Below, in pieces: positions 39,400-50,932 of a DNA stretch of 64,000 nt. The position numbers were made by a program, and so were the translations under genes. This stretch comes from Prionace glauca (taxonomy: Eukaryota > Chordata > Chondrichthyes > Carcharhiniformes > Carcharhinidae). Each line of letters opens with the position of its first letter. The first letter of the stretch is position 1. The DNA lies in the NCBI GenBank assembly GCA_037974335.1, contig CM075760.1:8181432-8245431 (forward strand). The letters are read 5' to 3'. The notes below the pieces were generated by a model. It did not search any database, was not told the DNA's origin, and saw only the letters and a list, made by a program, of their open reading frames with translations.

Positions 39400-40080
39400 A
39401 ACTCCCTCTCTCTCCTCTGACTGGGAGCACCAATAGTTTCAAAGTAGTTCTGGAAAAAGATAGGACAGGTCCACAGCTCAAGGCCCTAAACTGGAGCAGG
39501 GCCACTTTTGTGGGCATTAGGCAGGATCTAGCAAATGTCGATCATGTGAGTTTGTTTGAAAGGAAAGGAATGACTGGCAAATGGGAGGTTTTAAAAGTGT
39601 GATATCAAGAATCCAGGGCCAGTATATTTCTGTTAGAGTGAAGGGAAAGAATGGTAAATTTAGGATCTCTGGCACTCAAGGGACATTGAGGCTCTGGTCA
39701 GGTAAAAGAAGGAAGCATAGATTGGGTTTAGGCAATCGGGGACAAGTGAATCACTCTGACTATAAAAAGTGTAAGAAAATACTGAAGAGGGAAATCAGGA
39801 GGACAAAAAGAGGGTATGATATGGGTCTGGCAGGTAAGATTAAAGAAAATTCCAAGAGGTTCTATAGCTATACTAAGAGTAAAAGGGTGGCTAGGGAGAG
39901 AATAGATTCTCTTAAAAATCAGTATGGCCATCTGTGAGTGGAGCCACAGGAGATGGGTGAGATTTTTAATGAATACTTCTCCTCTGTGTTTACTGTGGAG
40001 AGCACCATGGGTGCTAAAGAAATAAGGGGAACAAGTGGTGATGTCACGGGCACACGCATGTTACGTGGGAGGAGGTATCT
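39400..40080 (+). mobile_element. CR1 endonuclease-RT linker fragment
   Basis: The frames KKILKREIRRTKRGYDMGLAG, NSKRFYSYTKSKRVARERI and GEIFNEYFSSVFTVE form the linker between endonuclease and RT in CR1 pols. It is older than CR1-A and broken. Confidence 0.7.
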
Positions 40081-40084
40081 GCAG

Positions 40085-40218
40085 CCTTATAGAAGCAAAT
40101 TACTGCAGATGCTGGAATCTGAAACTAAGAGAGAAAATGCTGGAAAAGCAGGTCTGGCAGCATCTATAAGGAGAGGAAAGAGCTGATGTTTTTTGTCCAG
40201 GTGACCCTTTGTCAAAGC
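40085..40218 (+). repeat. 'atgctggaatctgaaac' shark repeat
   Basis: Same family and nearly the same site relative to the ZNF 5' exon as the copy at 51,151-51,253. Confidence 0.65.
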
Positions 40219-40339
40219 TCTGAAATGGCGAGTGACAGCTTTTGGGGAATGAGAGAGGAAAGAATGTTCCATAAAAATTATCTGTTCTGAATTTCTATCC
40301 TGCACTGACACTGATGACTTTTGGAAATTCATTTTACAG

Positions 40340-40653
40340 GATATTGAAAGAGGAATCACAGGCCGAAATCTCAAACATCACGTCTAGATGTGACAGAGTC
40401 ATTTCCTTGGGACCTCAATATCATCGGACTTTGAATCCAGAAGGAGAAATGATTGTCCAGACTGTCGATTTGAATTGTCAGTGTGAGTGAAAAAGCATCA
40501 ACACACTGCCACACTTGAATGAGTGTATTCCAATGCACTAACTAAAGAGCTTTAACCAAGTTACACAGTCTGAATAAATATCACACCATTCACAGTGGGT
40601 AGAGACTGTAATCTTGTGTGTGTGGATGAAGTAGAGGCAAGGACACCTGCACC
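40340..40653 (+). pseudogene. G7 last-exon 5' UTR with decayed fingers; acceptor at 40,338
   Basis: ATTTTACAG then GATATTGAAAGAGG. Remnants of the FQCTD and CVCG fingers follow. Confidence 0.65.
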
Positions 40654-41355
40654 ATGGAGAAACCATGGAAATGTGTGGACTGTGGGAAGGGATATGGAGT
40701 CCCATCTAAGTTGGAAGCTCATCAGCGCAGCCACACTGGGGAGAGGCCATTCACCTGCCCTCAGTGTGGGAAGGGATTCATTCAGTTATCCAGCTTACGG
40801 ATGCACCAGCGAGTTCACACTGGAGAGAGGCCATTCACCTGCTCTCAATGTGGGAAGGGATTCACTCAGTTATCTGACCTGCAGATACACCAGCGAGTTT
40901 GCAGTGGGGAGAGGCCATTCACTTGCTCTCAATGTGGGAAGGGATTCACTCAACTCTCCCACCTGCAGACACACCAGCGAGTTCACACTGGAGAGAGACC
41001 ATTCAGCTGCTCTCAGTGTGGGAAGGGATTCACTCGGTCATGTCACCTGCAGAGACATCAGCAAGTTCACACTGGGGAGAGACCATTCACCTGTTCTCAG
41101 TGTGGGGAGGGATTCACTCAGTCATCAAACCTGCAGAGACACGAACGACTTCACACTGGGGAGAGACCGTTCACCTGCTCTCAGTGTGGGCAAGAATTCG
41201 CTCAGTCATCTGTCCTGCAGAGACACCAGCGAGTTCACACAGGGGAGAGACCATTCACCTGCTCTCACTGTGGGAAGGGATTCACTCTGTCAACCGACCT
41301 GCAGAAACACCAGCGAGTTCACACTGGGGAGAAACCATTCACCTGCTCTCAGTGA
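40654..41355 (+). CDS. G7: C2H2 zinc-finger protein, 8 fingers before an in-frame TGA
   Basis: A 233-residue protein starts [17 protein letters not shown]. Eight fingers of the [10 protein letters not shown] type follow. Finger 3 ends HQRVC, with Cys for the last His (a CCHC form that can still bind zinc). At 41,353-41,355 TGA stands where the second Cys of finger 9 should be. The frame continues in perfect finger sequence to 41,496, so the gene once had ten fingers. The stop looks recent because nothing after it has decayed. It resembles G3, which also stops in finger 9. Confidence 0.88.
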   Translation: MEKPWKCVDCGKGYGVPSKLEAHQRSHTGERPFTCPQCGKGFIQLSSLRMHQRVHTGERPFTCSQCGKGFTQLSDLQIHQRVCSGERPFTCSQCGKGFTQLSHLQTHQRVHTGERPFSCSQCGKGFTRSCHLQRHQQVHTGERPFTCSQCGEGFTQSSNLQRHERLHTGERPFTCSQCGQEFAQSSVLQRHQRVHTGERPFTCSHCGKGFTLSTDLQKHQRVHTGEKPFTCSQ

Positions 41356-41496
<141 letters not shown>

Positions 41497-41599
41497 TGAC
41501 AGGTTGCTTCAGAGAGAGAGCAGCAGCTTTGCTGGGCAGGAATGAGCACCTTCAGGAGCTCCGCATTCAGACAATAGGGAAAGCTTAGTGCAGCCATAG

Positions 41600-41961
41600 G
41601 CACAAACTCTGCGCTGTAATTGGTTGCAGGGTAATTCTACTTCCGGTACTCCGACTCTTTCCATTGGTCAATCCGGACCCAATCATAATAAAGGGCGGAA
41701 ATGACCCCACTGGAACATTGTGACGTCAACAATGGGAGCGTGCCTGATTCAGCCAATCAGGATTACTCTCCTACGCAGTGACATCGTTGGGCCCAAGTCC
41801 CCGGCCCCCTCCAAGTCGCTGAGACGAATCTTGATGGCTCCGGCCAATCGGCAGCTTTGGAGGACCGGAAGTCACATAGACCTCCAGCCAATCAGAGCGT
41901 GGGTTTTATGACACTGCAGATTGAGCTTCAGACATACTTAAATTTGTTCTTGTCTCCAACA
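41600..41961 (+). promoter_or_regulatory. Orphan CCAAT-type ZNF promoter
   Basis: Four CCAAT/ATTGG boxes, a TGACGTCA (41,721-41,728) and 'ggaggaccggaagtcac' match the 50.4 and 62.3 kb promoters. The first exon ends in a PLE at about 41,962, and no finger gene follows on this strand. Confidence 0.6.
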
Positions 41962-43282
41962 AGGGCATTGACCGGTCACGGGCATCCGGCCTCTGATCTT
42001 CGGGTAAGCATTCTCCAAGGCAGCCTTCACATAAGAACATAAGAAATAGGAGCAGGAGTAGGCCATCTGGCCCTTCGAGCCTGCCCCGCCATTCAATAAG
42101 ATCATGGCTGATCTGTCGTGACTCAGCTCCACCTTCCCGCCCTCTCCCCATAACCCTTAATCCCTTCTCTTATCAAAAACCCATCAACCCGTTTCTTAAA
42201 AATATTTAGCGAGGCAGCCTCCACCACTTCAACGGGCAGAGAATTCCAGAGATTCACCACCCTTTGAGTGAAGAAGTTCCTCCTCAACTCTGTTCTAAAC
42301 CGCCCCCCCTTTATCTTGAGGCTGTGCCCCCTAGTCCTACTGTCTTTTTTGAGCGGGAACAGTCTCTCCACCTCTATCCTATCCATCCCATTCATCATCT
42401 TATACGTCTCAATGAGATCTCCCCTCATTCTTCTAAACTCTAACGAGTACAAGCCTAGTTTATTCAGCCTCTCCTCATAGCTCAATCCCCTCAACTCCGG
42501 TATCAGCCGAGTAAACCTCCTCTGCACTCCCTCCAGGGCCAAAACATCCTTGCGCAGGTGCGGCGCCCAAAACTGCACACAGTACTCCAGCTGCGGCCTC
42601 ACCAATGCCCTATACAGCTGCAGCAAGACCTCCCTACTTTTATATTCAATCCCCTTCGCTATGAAGGCCAGCATCCCATTCGCCTTCCTGACCACCTGCT
42701 GCACCTGCAAGCTGGGTTTTTGCGACTCATGCACAAGGACCCCGAGGTCCCTCTGCACTGTCGCCTGCTGCAGTTTTTCGCCCCGTAAGTAATAGTCCTT
42801 CCTACCATTCCTCCTACCAAAGTGGGTACGACACACGACACACAACAGCACAGAGTCGCTGAGCAGAGACTGATAGCCAAGTTCTGCACACGAGGACAGC
42901 CTCAACCAGGATCTTGGGTTCATGTCACACTTTCTGTAACCCCCCAATAACGACTTGCCTGAGCTTGCAAAATCTCACTAACTGGCCTGTCTGGAGACAA
43001 TACACATCTCTTTAACCTGTCCTTAACGCTGTCTCCATTCACATTCTCTGTACTTTTAAGACTTCATTACTTATAAAGATTCGCATTCCAATCATTATTC
43101 TGTAAATTGAGTTTGTGTCTTTATGAGCCCTGTTTGTGAACAGAACTGCCACTCAACTGATGAATGGTCAGCGCTCCAAAAGCTAGTGGATTTTGCTACT
43201 AAATAAACCTGTTGGACTTTAACCTGGTGTCATGAGACTTCTTACTGTGTTTATCCCAGTCCAATGCCGACATCTCCATGTC
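41962..43282 (+). mobile_element. PLE 3' end, split by CR1-A
   Basis: The left part (41,962-42,031) encodes LTGHGHPASDLRVSILQG, the PLE C-terminal region. The right part (42,825-43,282) has the 'gagtcgctgagcagagactg' block, the 3' UTR and the tail 'cagtccaatgccgacatctcc'. It is a broken fossil with its 5' part missing. Confidence 0.75.
42032..42824 (-). mobile_element. CR1-A LINE, about 793 bp, inside a PLE
   Basis: Its 3' end is at AAGAACATAAGAAATAGG and its 5' end at CCACTTTGGTAGG. The RT C-terminal frame is open. Its 5' cut is within a base or two of that of the 46.0 kb copy. Confidence 0.88.
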
Positions 43283-43414
43283 AAGATTACAAATGAACAT
43301 TGAAATTAGGGGCAGGACTGGGCCCAGGTATCTTTTTCTTTCTCTTTCAAAGACATTGATATCCTTCAGCTCCCTCAAATTTCTGCCAAAAGAGTATGGC
43401 GACGTCTTGTGAAC

Positions 43415-43440
43415 TTGATTTAATTTATTATTGTCACATG
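43415..43440 (-). repeat. Fragment of the AATCAAATC-tailed retroposon
   Basis: 'tgatttaatttattattgtc' matches the 3' end at 13.71 kb. Confidence 0.45.
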
Positions 43441-43689
43441 TATCATTCAATCAGCTCCTGTGTCCATTCTTCACTGCAGAACCCCTTCACCCTGCTGCTC
43501 CCACAGTCCTCAGCTTGATACAGAGTTAGCTCTGTTCACCATCAGCCTTTGTTGCTGTCTTCATTTGCTTTATGGATACCCATCAAGTGACACACTCTTG
43601 AAGTCAGGAATTAGGATTGGGAATGGGGCTTTTTGGTCAGGAAGTTCACGCTGGCTCCCTGTGAATCAAACCATTTCCCTGTTCTATCC

Positions 43690-43990
43690 CTGTTGATTTA
43701 TTTCTCTCAATTGCTCAAGCAATTTTCTTTTGGAAACATTCCATCATCTCTGCTCTCTCCCTCATAGGAAGTGGGTTCCAGGTATTTGCCACTTTCTTCA
43801 AATGCAAATGAGTCTCAGAGCAGAGAAGGAGGCCATTCCACCGATTGTACCCATGATATTCCTTTGAAGAAGCTCTTCCATTAATCCCATATTTCATTTC
43901 AAATCTGTCCAGTTCCGTTTTGAAAGATCCAGTTTAATTTTCTTCCTGCACCATTTTCAGACAGTGAATTCCAAATCACAACAACCCATA
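43690..43990 (-). mobile_element. CR1 3' fragments, old
   Basis: 'gagaaggaggccattccacc' 3' UTR with decayed coding parts on both sides. Confidence 0.5.
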
Positions 43991-44067
43991 TTCTATTTTA
44001 AAACAAACAATTTAACAATATATCGTGTTTAGATTTTCACAGGAGATTTGGAAGTGGAGTGATAGGA

Positions 44068-44175
44068 AATTACATTCTGACAGTCCCTTTCATGACCACA
44101 AGATCCTGGAAAGTGTTTCACAGCCAAGTTCTTTTGAAGTGTGGTGACTGTTGTGATGTGGGAAACTCACAAATG
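44068..44175 (+). repeat. Dispersed repeat ('cctttcatgaccacaagatcc')
   Basis: Order 'gtgtttcacagccaagttc', 'gtggtgactgttgtgatg' matches a family I recall from many fish and shark genomes. Confidence 0.5.
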
Positions 44176-44264
44176 AAAATGATCACTTTCATCTGTATTA
44201 ATAGTTAAATATAACAAGGTCAAGGAAGCTATGTTAAACCCTAACATATGAGGAGATTGTTATG

Positions 44265-44723
44265 CAATAAAGCTAGAGGTCCACCTCGTGTCAAACGAGG
44301 GGCATGCACACGGTGGGTCGTGCGTGGGCTGCTCTTGGAAGTTCCGGGAGTGGCCTAGTACTTCATGTCGGTGTGTGTGCTTGATCCTGGACCGGTAGAT
44401 GGGCGCCGCAACAGCTCGGTGACTAGCACTGCTAGCTGTGCAGATACATGAATTTGGGCCTGTGTCTGTGGGAGTTTGCACATTCTCCCTATGGTTGCGT
44501 GGGTTTCCTCCGGGTGCTCCAGTTTCCTCCCACACCCCAAAGATGTGCTCTTAGGCTGATTGGTTTTACCAAATGTACTCTATTCTCCCCTGAATCTGGC
44601 TAAGTTAGAGGTTCCATTCGTAGACATGCAGGGTAGAATAGGTGTAGGGTGATGCGACGGCACGGGCTCGTTGGGCTGAAGGGCCTGTTTCCCGTGCTGG
44701 GTTGTTCTTTATTCTTTATTGCT
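44265..44723 (+). mobile_element. Long SINE (SINE-C), copy 2
   Basis: A head with the hairpin CCTCGT-GTCAA-ACGAGG, 'gtgcgtgggctgctcttgg' and 'gatgggcgccgcaacagc', then a SINE body and a CR1-like tail 'ggctgaagggcctgtttccc' ending in TTCTTTATTC. Confidence 0.75.
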
Positions 44724-45288
44724 GAGCAAACAGAACTTGTCCAAGGTATGGAATTCTTCAATCATTTTGATAAGCTAGAGGATGTTATATTCTGTCAAAG
44801 TCTGGCTCAAGAATGAGGCTCTTTGTTCAACCTGATCAAGATTAGTAAGAAAGAAACCTATTGTCTTTCACAAAGTGTATTTTTGAACTAGTGTTTCTTG
44901 TATTAACTATTGCAGGATTCTCTGGAGGCTAGGTATTGTCAAAAACTTCAGCCAATACAGAGACTCACAAAGGCCAGTGTTCCGGTTAAAAACGTATCTA
45001 TATTAACCAACGATTGATGGGAGAATGAGCATTGGGCAGTCCAAAGACTTACTACAAGAGAAGACACTGAGCATTCCAATACCACTCTGCGGTTACATAC
45101 AGCAGACAGGTCAATTATACCTTTCCCAAGTTTACATTTCCTGCCTTTTATTAATTATGAACCAGTCAGTTTCAATACAAATCAATCACAATTAATACCT
45201 GTTATATACTTCAGCCAATTGCATTTACCCTTTGACCTCATGGGGTTTCACTGATCTGTAAAATCCAGATCCTTCCTCCCTTTGTTAG
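44724..45288. other. No gene recognised
   Basis: AT-rich DNA with no domain or known repeat. Confidence 0.35.
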
Positions 45289-45605
45289 AATCATAGAATC
45301 CCTACAGTGCAGAAGGAGGCCATTCGGCCCATCAAGTCTGCACTGACCACAATCCCACCCAGGCCCTTATTCCCGTAACCCCATGCATTTACCTAGCTTG
45401 TCCCCTTGATACTAAGGGGCAATTTAGCTTGGCCAACCCACCTAACCTGCAAGTCTTTGGACTGGGGGGAAACCGGAGCACCTGGTGGAAACCCATGCAG
45501 ACACGAGGAGAATGTGCAAACCCTACACAGACAATGACCTGAGGCCAGAATTGAACCCAGATCCCTGGCCCTGTGCGGCAGCAGTGCTAACCACTGTGCC
45601 ACCTC
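45289..45605 (-). mobile_element. tRNA-derived SINE (HE1-like), full length
   Basis: 'agaatccctacagtgcagaag' to 'gctaaccactgtgccacc', with all blocks present. Confidence 0.9.
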
Positions 45606-46020
45606 CTCAAATCGTAAGGGCTCAAATCTGAGAAGGCCTGCTCTACTATTGAAGAAGGGGCCAAGAAGACCTTACTGCTAGTAACTGTTATTGAAAAGAA
45701 CTTACACATTCTGTAGTTTCATTGTCCTAAAGATTGTGGTTCATCTCAATATGCTCTTGTCCCATTGGGCTTTGAGGCAACCTGCTTTGGCTAAAGTGTA
45801 CAGATTTCTTTAACATACAGCTAAAATACATTTTTAAAGATCCAAAGCGTATGTTTAAGTCAGAAGTATTTAACCAAATCTTATACTTAGTTAAATATCT
45901 TAATGTGTTTGTCCGTGTCTGATAGACTGTCCCCCTGTTGTAAACCTAATTTCAGGTCATTTCACTTTTTAGAATTTTGTTAGTAATTTAAATCCCTGGT
46001 TACTTGAAATATCTATTGTT

Positions 46021-46818
46021 TCCACTTTGGTAGGAGGAATGGTAGGAAGGACTATTACTTACGTGGCAAAAAACTGCAGCAGGCGACGGTGCAGAGGGAC
46101 CTCGGGGTCCTTGTGCATGAGTCGCAAAAACCCAGCTTGCAGGTACAGCAGGTGGTCAGGAAGGCGAATGGGATGCTGGCCTTCATAGCGAGGGGGATTG
46201 AATATAAAAGTAGGGAGGTCTTGCTGCAGCTGTATAGGGCATTGGTGAGGCCGCAGCTGGAGTACTGTGTGCAGTTTTGGGCGCCGCACCTGCGCAAGGA
46301 TATTTTGGCCCTGGAGGGAGTGCAGAGGAGGTTTACTCGGCTGATACCGGAGTTGAGGGGATTGAGCTATGAGGAGAGGCTGAATAAACTAGGCTTGTAC
46401 TTGTTAGAGTTTAGAAGAATGAGGGGAGATCTCATTGAGACGTATAAGATGATGAATGGGATGGATAGGATAGAGGTGGAGAGACTCTTCCCGCTCAAAA
46501 AAGACAGTAGGACTAGGGGGCACAGCCTCAAGATAAAGGGGAGGTGGTTTAGAACAGAGTTGAGGAGGAACTTCTTCACTCAAAGGGTGGTGAATCTCTG
46601 GAATTCTCTGCCCGTTGAAGTGGTGGAGGCTGCCTCGCTAAATATTTTTAAGAAACGGGTTGATGGGTTTTTGATAAGAGAAGGGATTAAGGGTTATGGG
46701 GAGAGGGCGGGAAGGTGGAGCTGAGCCACGACAGATCAGCCATGATCTTATTGAATGGCGGGGCAGGCTTGAAGGGCCAGATGGCCTACTCCTGCTCCTA
46801 TTTCTTATGTTCTTACTA
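46021..46818 (+). mobile_element. CR1-A LINE, about 798 bp
   Basis: It starts at TCCACTTTGGTAGG and ends in 'ctatttcttatgttctta'. The RT C-terminal frame (46,089-46,724) is open. It is nearly identical to the 42.0 kb copy. Confidence 0.88.
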
Positions 46819-46952
46819 GGAATTTCCCCAGTATAACCAAAAATATTAATTAACGATTCCTGTGATAATTAGCTACCAGTCAGTAATAGATGACTGAATA
46901 AGTGGTGAGTCTTAATTGAATTATTGTTGAAAGATCAATAATGAGTTAGTTC

Positions 46953-47125
46953 ACAGAATCACAGATTACTACAGTGCAAAGAGGCCCTTCGGCCCATTGA
47001 GTCTGCACCAATGCATGAAATGTCCTGACCTGCCCACCTAGTCCTACTTGCCAGCACTTGGCCCATAGCCTTGAATGTTATGACTTGCCAAGTACTCATC
47101 CAGGTCCTTTATAAAGGATGTGAGG
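46953..47125 (-). mobile_element. CR1 3' UTR fragment
   Basis: 'gcaaagaggcccttcggccc' then 'gcacttggcccatagcc' in reverse. Confidence 0.6.
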
Positions 47126-47535
47126 CATACTGAAAGACTGATTTTTATTTGCTGTAAAATGTAAAAGTTTAATTGCTGTGTATGTAAAGAATGTGCAGTG
47201 AAGATAAATGCACTGGTGAGAGAGACCTTCAAGCTCTGATTAGCCTCAACATTTGAAACTGTGTAAATAAGGGATTATATAGAATCAGATAAGGAGATAG
47301 TATGAAACAATTCTATTCCTGATAATGACAGAAAGTGGACCAAGTAATTGAAGATCCAACTAAAGTAATCTAGTGACAAAATTGTTTTGTTTCTTTCCAA
47401 CAACCATTTTGTTCCAGGACATTTTTGACTTTTCATCTCACTCACCCTCAAACCAATCCCTGACTTTCCCTTTTGTTCTATCTGACCCTCTCCCCTTTCT
47501 CATCAGCATCAAACCCATCACATTTCTCCCTCTCT

Positions 47536-47642
47536 TTAGTTCTGAAGTAGGGTGAAACATTAATTCTATTTCCCTCTACACAAATGTTGCCAAACCTGCA
47601 GTGTTTTTCCAATTCTTTCTGTATTTATTTTAGATTTACCTG
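47536..47642 (-). repeat. 'atgctggaaaatct' shark repeat, minus
   Basis: 'gttctgaagtagggtgaaac', 'atttccctctacacaaatg', 'tgttgccaaacctgcagtg' are decayed complements of the 15.8 kb repeat. Confidence 0.5.
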
Positions 47643-47895
47643 CAGTGGTGAAAAGCACTATTTTCTATCCAGGATAAAGTAATTGTCTTTCACCAGCTTT
47701 TGTGGTTCATTTCAGCAGAAATGTGCTCTCCCAGGCTCAAAGAGCATCAGCCCACTGGAAGCAAAGTTGTGAGACTGGCCAGTCCAACAGAAAGAAAACC
47801 TCCAATCCTCCCACTTTACCAACTGTCAGAATGAACATGATTCTGTCCTGGATGTAATTAACAATAGCAATAACAGCAGAATCCAAACCCTGTCA

Positions 47896-48990
47896 TTACT
47901 TGTGAACTTGCTCGTGTTTCAGCAGGCTGGATAACTGAATGAATCGCTTTCCACATACAGAGCAGGTGAAGGACCTCTCCCCAGTGTGAACTCGCTGGTG
48001 TCTCTGCAGTGCGGATGACCATTTAAACCTCTTTGTGCAGTGAGAGCAACTGAACGGTCTCTCCTCAGTGTGAACACGTTGGTGGGACATCAGATCCTGA
48101 GAGCTTTTGAAGCTACTCTCACAGTCAGAACATTCAAAGGGTCTCTCGTTGCTATGAGTGACTTTATGATTCAATAGGTGGGATAACTGAGTGAATCCCT
48201 TCCCACACACAGAGCAGCCGAACGGTTTCTCCCCAGTGTGAATTCGCTCGTGGTCCCTCAGATCTGAAGTACGTTTGAATCCGCTCCCACAGTCAGGGCA
48301 TTTAAAGGGTCTCTCCTGGGTGTGAGTGATTTTGTGCCTCAGCAGGTTCGATGACAGAGTGAATCCCTTCCCACACACAGAGCAGGTAAATGGCCTCTCC
48401 CCAGTGTGAACTTGCTGGTGTGCCCATACGCTGGATAACTGTGTGAATCCCTTCCCACATATGGTGCAGGTAAATGGTCTCTCTCCGGTGTGAACTCGCT
48501 GGTGTGTCCGCAGGTGGGATGACCTTTTAAACCTCTTGGTGCAATGAGAGCAGCTGAACGGTCTCTCCTCAGTGTGAATGCACAGGTGGAACACCAGTTC
48601 ACCAGAGGTTTTGAAGCAGCTCCCACAGTCAGAGCATTTAAAGGGTCTCTCATTAGTGTGAGTAGCTTTGTGATTCAGTAGGTGGGATGACTGAATGAAA
48701 CCCTTCCCACACAGGATGCAGGCGAACGGCTTTTCCCCAGTGTGAACTCGCTGGTGTGCCCGCAGACCGGATGACTGAGTGAATCCCTTCCCATACTGAG
48801 AGCAGGTGAATGGCTTCTCTCCAGTGTGAACTCGCTGGTGTCTTTGCAGGGTGGATAACCAAGTGAATCCCTCCCCACACTGAGAGCAGATGAACGGCCT
48901 CTCCCCAGTGTGACTCCGTCGATGAATTTCCAGCCGAGATGGAACTTTATATTTCTTCCCACAGTCTGCACATTTCCATGGTTTCTCCAT
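47896..48990 (-). CDS. G8: C2H2 zinc-finger protein, 13 fingers
   Basis: A 364-residue protein starts [17 protein letters not shown]. Thirteen modules are seen; only finger 3 (CSQYGKGF) has lost a Cys. Fingers 4-6 and 10-12 repeat the same order of three types: CGKGF-QLSHLLNHK-TH, then CSDC-S-FK-S-DL, then FSCSHCTKRFK-SS-L. This is a three-finger repeat unit. The frame is open 12 codons further upstream without an ATG. It has a full exon set: acceptor at 49,327-49,328, first exon at 50,305-50,420 with a GTGAGT donor, and a CCAAT promoter. It is the best-preserved minus-strand gene. It has no effector domain, and its DNA target is unknown. Confidence 0.93.
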   Translation of the reverse strand: MEKPWKCADCGKKYKVPSRLEIHRRSHTGERPFICSQCGEGFTWLSTLQRHQRVHTGEKPFTCSQYGKGFTQSSGLRAHQRVHTGEKPFACILCGKGFIQSSHLLNHKATHTNERPFKCSDCGSCFKTSGELVFHLCIHTEERPFSCSHCTKRFKRSSHLRTHQRVHTGERPFTCTICGKGFTQLSSVWAHQQVHTGERPFTCSVCGKGFTLSSNLLRHKITHTQERPFKCPDCGSGFKRTSDLRDHERIHTGEKPFGCSVCGKGFTQLSHLLNHKVTHSNERPFECSDCESSFKSSQDLMSHQRVHTEERPFSCSHCTKRFKWSSALQRHQRVHTGERSFTCSVCGKRFIQLSSLLKHEQVHK

Positions 48991-49326
48991 GTTGCAGGTG
49001 TCCTTGCCTCTCTCTTGGGTGGGCAATCAGTGGAAGCCTCTTCCACACACACAGAACACGAGTACAGTCTCCCCGCAGTGAATGGTGTGATATTTATTCA
49101 GGCTGTGCAACTGGTTAAAGCTTTTCAGTCAGTGCACTGGAACACTCTCACTTGAATGTGTAATATGTTGGCGCTTTTCCACTGACGTTTGAAACTTTTC
49201 AAATCAAAAGACCAGACAATACTTCTAGATTTAAAGGCCAATGATAATCATATCCCAAGGAATATGACTCTGTCAGATCCAGACATGACATTTGACATTC
49301 CAGCCTGTGATTCCTTTTTCAATATC
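48991..49326 (-). pseudogene. G8 5' UTR with decayed fingers; acceptor at 49,327
   Basis: TTTCTTTTACAG then GATATTGAAAAAGG. The UTR holds the GAGGCTTCCACTGATTG block with the in-frame TGA. Confidence 0.65.
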
Positions 49327-49557
49327 CTGTAAAAGAAATTTACATAAGTCATCATTGTCAGTACAAGATAAAAATTCAGAATAGACAACTCTAGTTCCTA
49401 CAGAATGTTCTTTCCTCTCATTGTGCAAAAGCTGTAAATCTCCATCCCACACACTCTCCCTCCATTCTTACTCTGCTGTATCTAATATTCACCCTCCCAA
49501 TTCTCCTGAAGATGCTGATTGACACATCTATGCTCACTGCGTCCTCCCTTGGCGCAG

Positions 49558-49910
49558 AAATCATAAGAAATAGGAGCTGCAGTTGGCCATTCAGCCTATC
49601 GAACTGCCTCAACCATTCATTAAGAATTGGCTGATCTACCTCAGCATTATTTCCCATACAATCCCCCAGGTCTTCAATATCTCAAAACTTATCAATCTCC
49701 AGCTTGAAAATTTGTGATGGCTGAGACTCCACAGTCCTCTGGGGTGCAGAATTCCAAAACTTCACCACATCCTTGAATGAGGAAATTTCTCCTCACCTTA
49801 ACTTTATCTGCATTTTCTGACCGTTCCCTATAACATTCTCCTTTATCAATCAAAAATCAGTCCAACTGACCCTGGAATATATTCAATGGCCCTCAGTCTC
49901 CACTGATCAC
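49558..49910 (-). mobile_element. CR1 3' part in the G8 intron
   Basis: 'cataagaaataggagctgcag' 3' end, then 'ccacagtcctctggggtgcag' coding remains. Confidence 0.65.
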
Positions 49911-50302
49911 TGTGGGATAAATCCAAGACTAACAACTCTCTGTTTCAAGAGGTGACTGGAAATATATCACATAGCAACAGTATTATATTACACAGCTAGA
50001 TATAATTATAAATATACTCTGTCTGATATTAATTTACTGTCTCCTTAAATGTCAGCCATCTCCTGGGGAAACCAGCCCTTTAATTGTGAACATTAGGAAA
50101 GGGATCTTTTAGCCAGACAAATCAACGTGTCAAGCTGAGAGAGCAAAGGATGTCAATGTCTTTAAGAGACAGAGAGACCTGGGCCAACCTTTCCAGAGTC
50201 TGCACCCTCCCTGGATTCACTTCCTTTCCCTTCAGCAAATCTCCAGTTTTTCCAAGAATGAGAAAATAAATGGAAAGAGGGAGAAAAGAAAGTGTTTTAC
50301 TC

Positions 50303-50304
50303 AC
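50303..50304 (-). other. G8 first-exon splice donor
   Basis: The minus strand reads CCCACATCT then GTGAGTAAAAC. The same exon end occurs at 62,382 on +. Confidence 0.7.
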
Positions 50305-50932
50305 AGATGTGGGAGACAGGAGGAAGTTCGAGTACGTCTTAAGATCAATCTTCATTCACACAAAGCCCACACTCTGATTGGCTGGAGGACCAGAGTCCTT
50401 CCGGACCTCCGACTCTTTCCATTGGTCAATCGCTCAGAAGGTCGCAGGTGGGCACGCCCCCGCAAATACGCAGCTTCTCCACACCCTTGGACATGCGCAG
50501 TCGCGGGCCGGGGGGAGGGGGAGATCACCGAGCGGCTTCTCGCTCTGGCCGGAGCCGCCAGCCGCTTGTCTGGAAACCTTGGTTCGAGGAGGGGCAGGGG
50601 GCGGGGAGCAATGGGTGGGGGCGGGGCTCCCGGATCCGCGCGCCCGGGCCTGCGCACTGGAACCCCAGGACGTCATGCCAGAGCAGACTCATTCCTATTG
50701 GCTGATTCTCGTGTGGACGTTCCTAATGCTCAGTCTCCCATTGGAGCAAAAAGACAACATTGCGGATTGGTTGACTCAGGCAGGACTCCATTGTGATGTC
50801 ACAAAGCGGAAGTTGACCAATGAGCTTCAGAGTGAAACTTCCTCTGTGCAACATCTGGGAGGAAATCAATGTCTCCCCCTTTCCATTTCTTTCCTCATTC
50901 TGGGGGAAATTGGGGACTTGAAAAATTGAAGG
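50305..50932. promoter_or_regulatory. Bidirectional CCAAT/CpG promoter
   Basis: Outward-facing first exons lie at both ends: minus GTGAGT at 50,303 and plus GTAAGG at 50,933. Between them is a G/C-rich core with ATTGG/CCAAT boxes and a TGATGTCACA CRE-like site. The left side serves G8. The right side drives DNA that no longer has fingers. Confidence 0.65.

Noticed and set aside
50378-50929. 183-codon plus frame in the G8 promoter
   Set aside because: GC-rich promoter DNA, overlapped by other frames on both strands. It has no domain and no conservation with the 62 kb copy.
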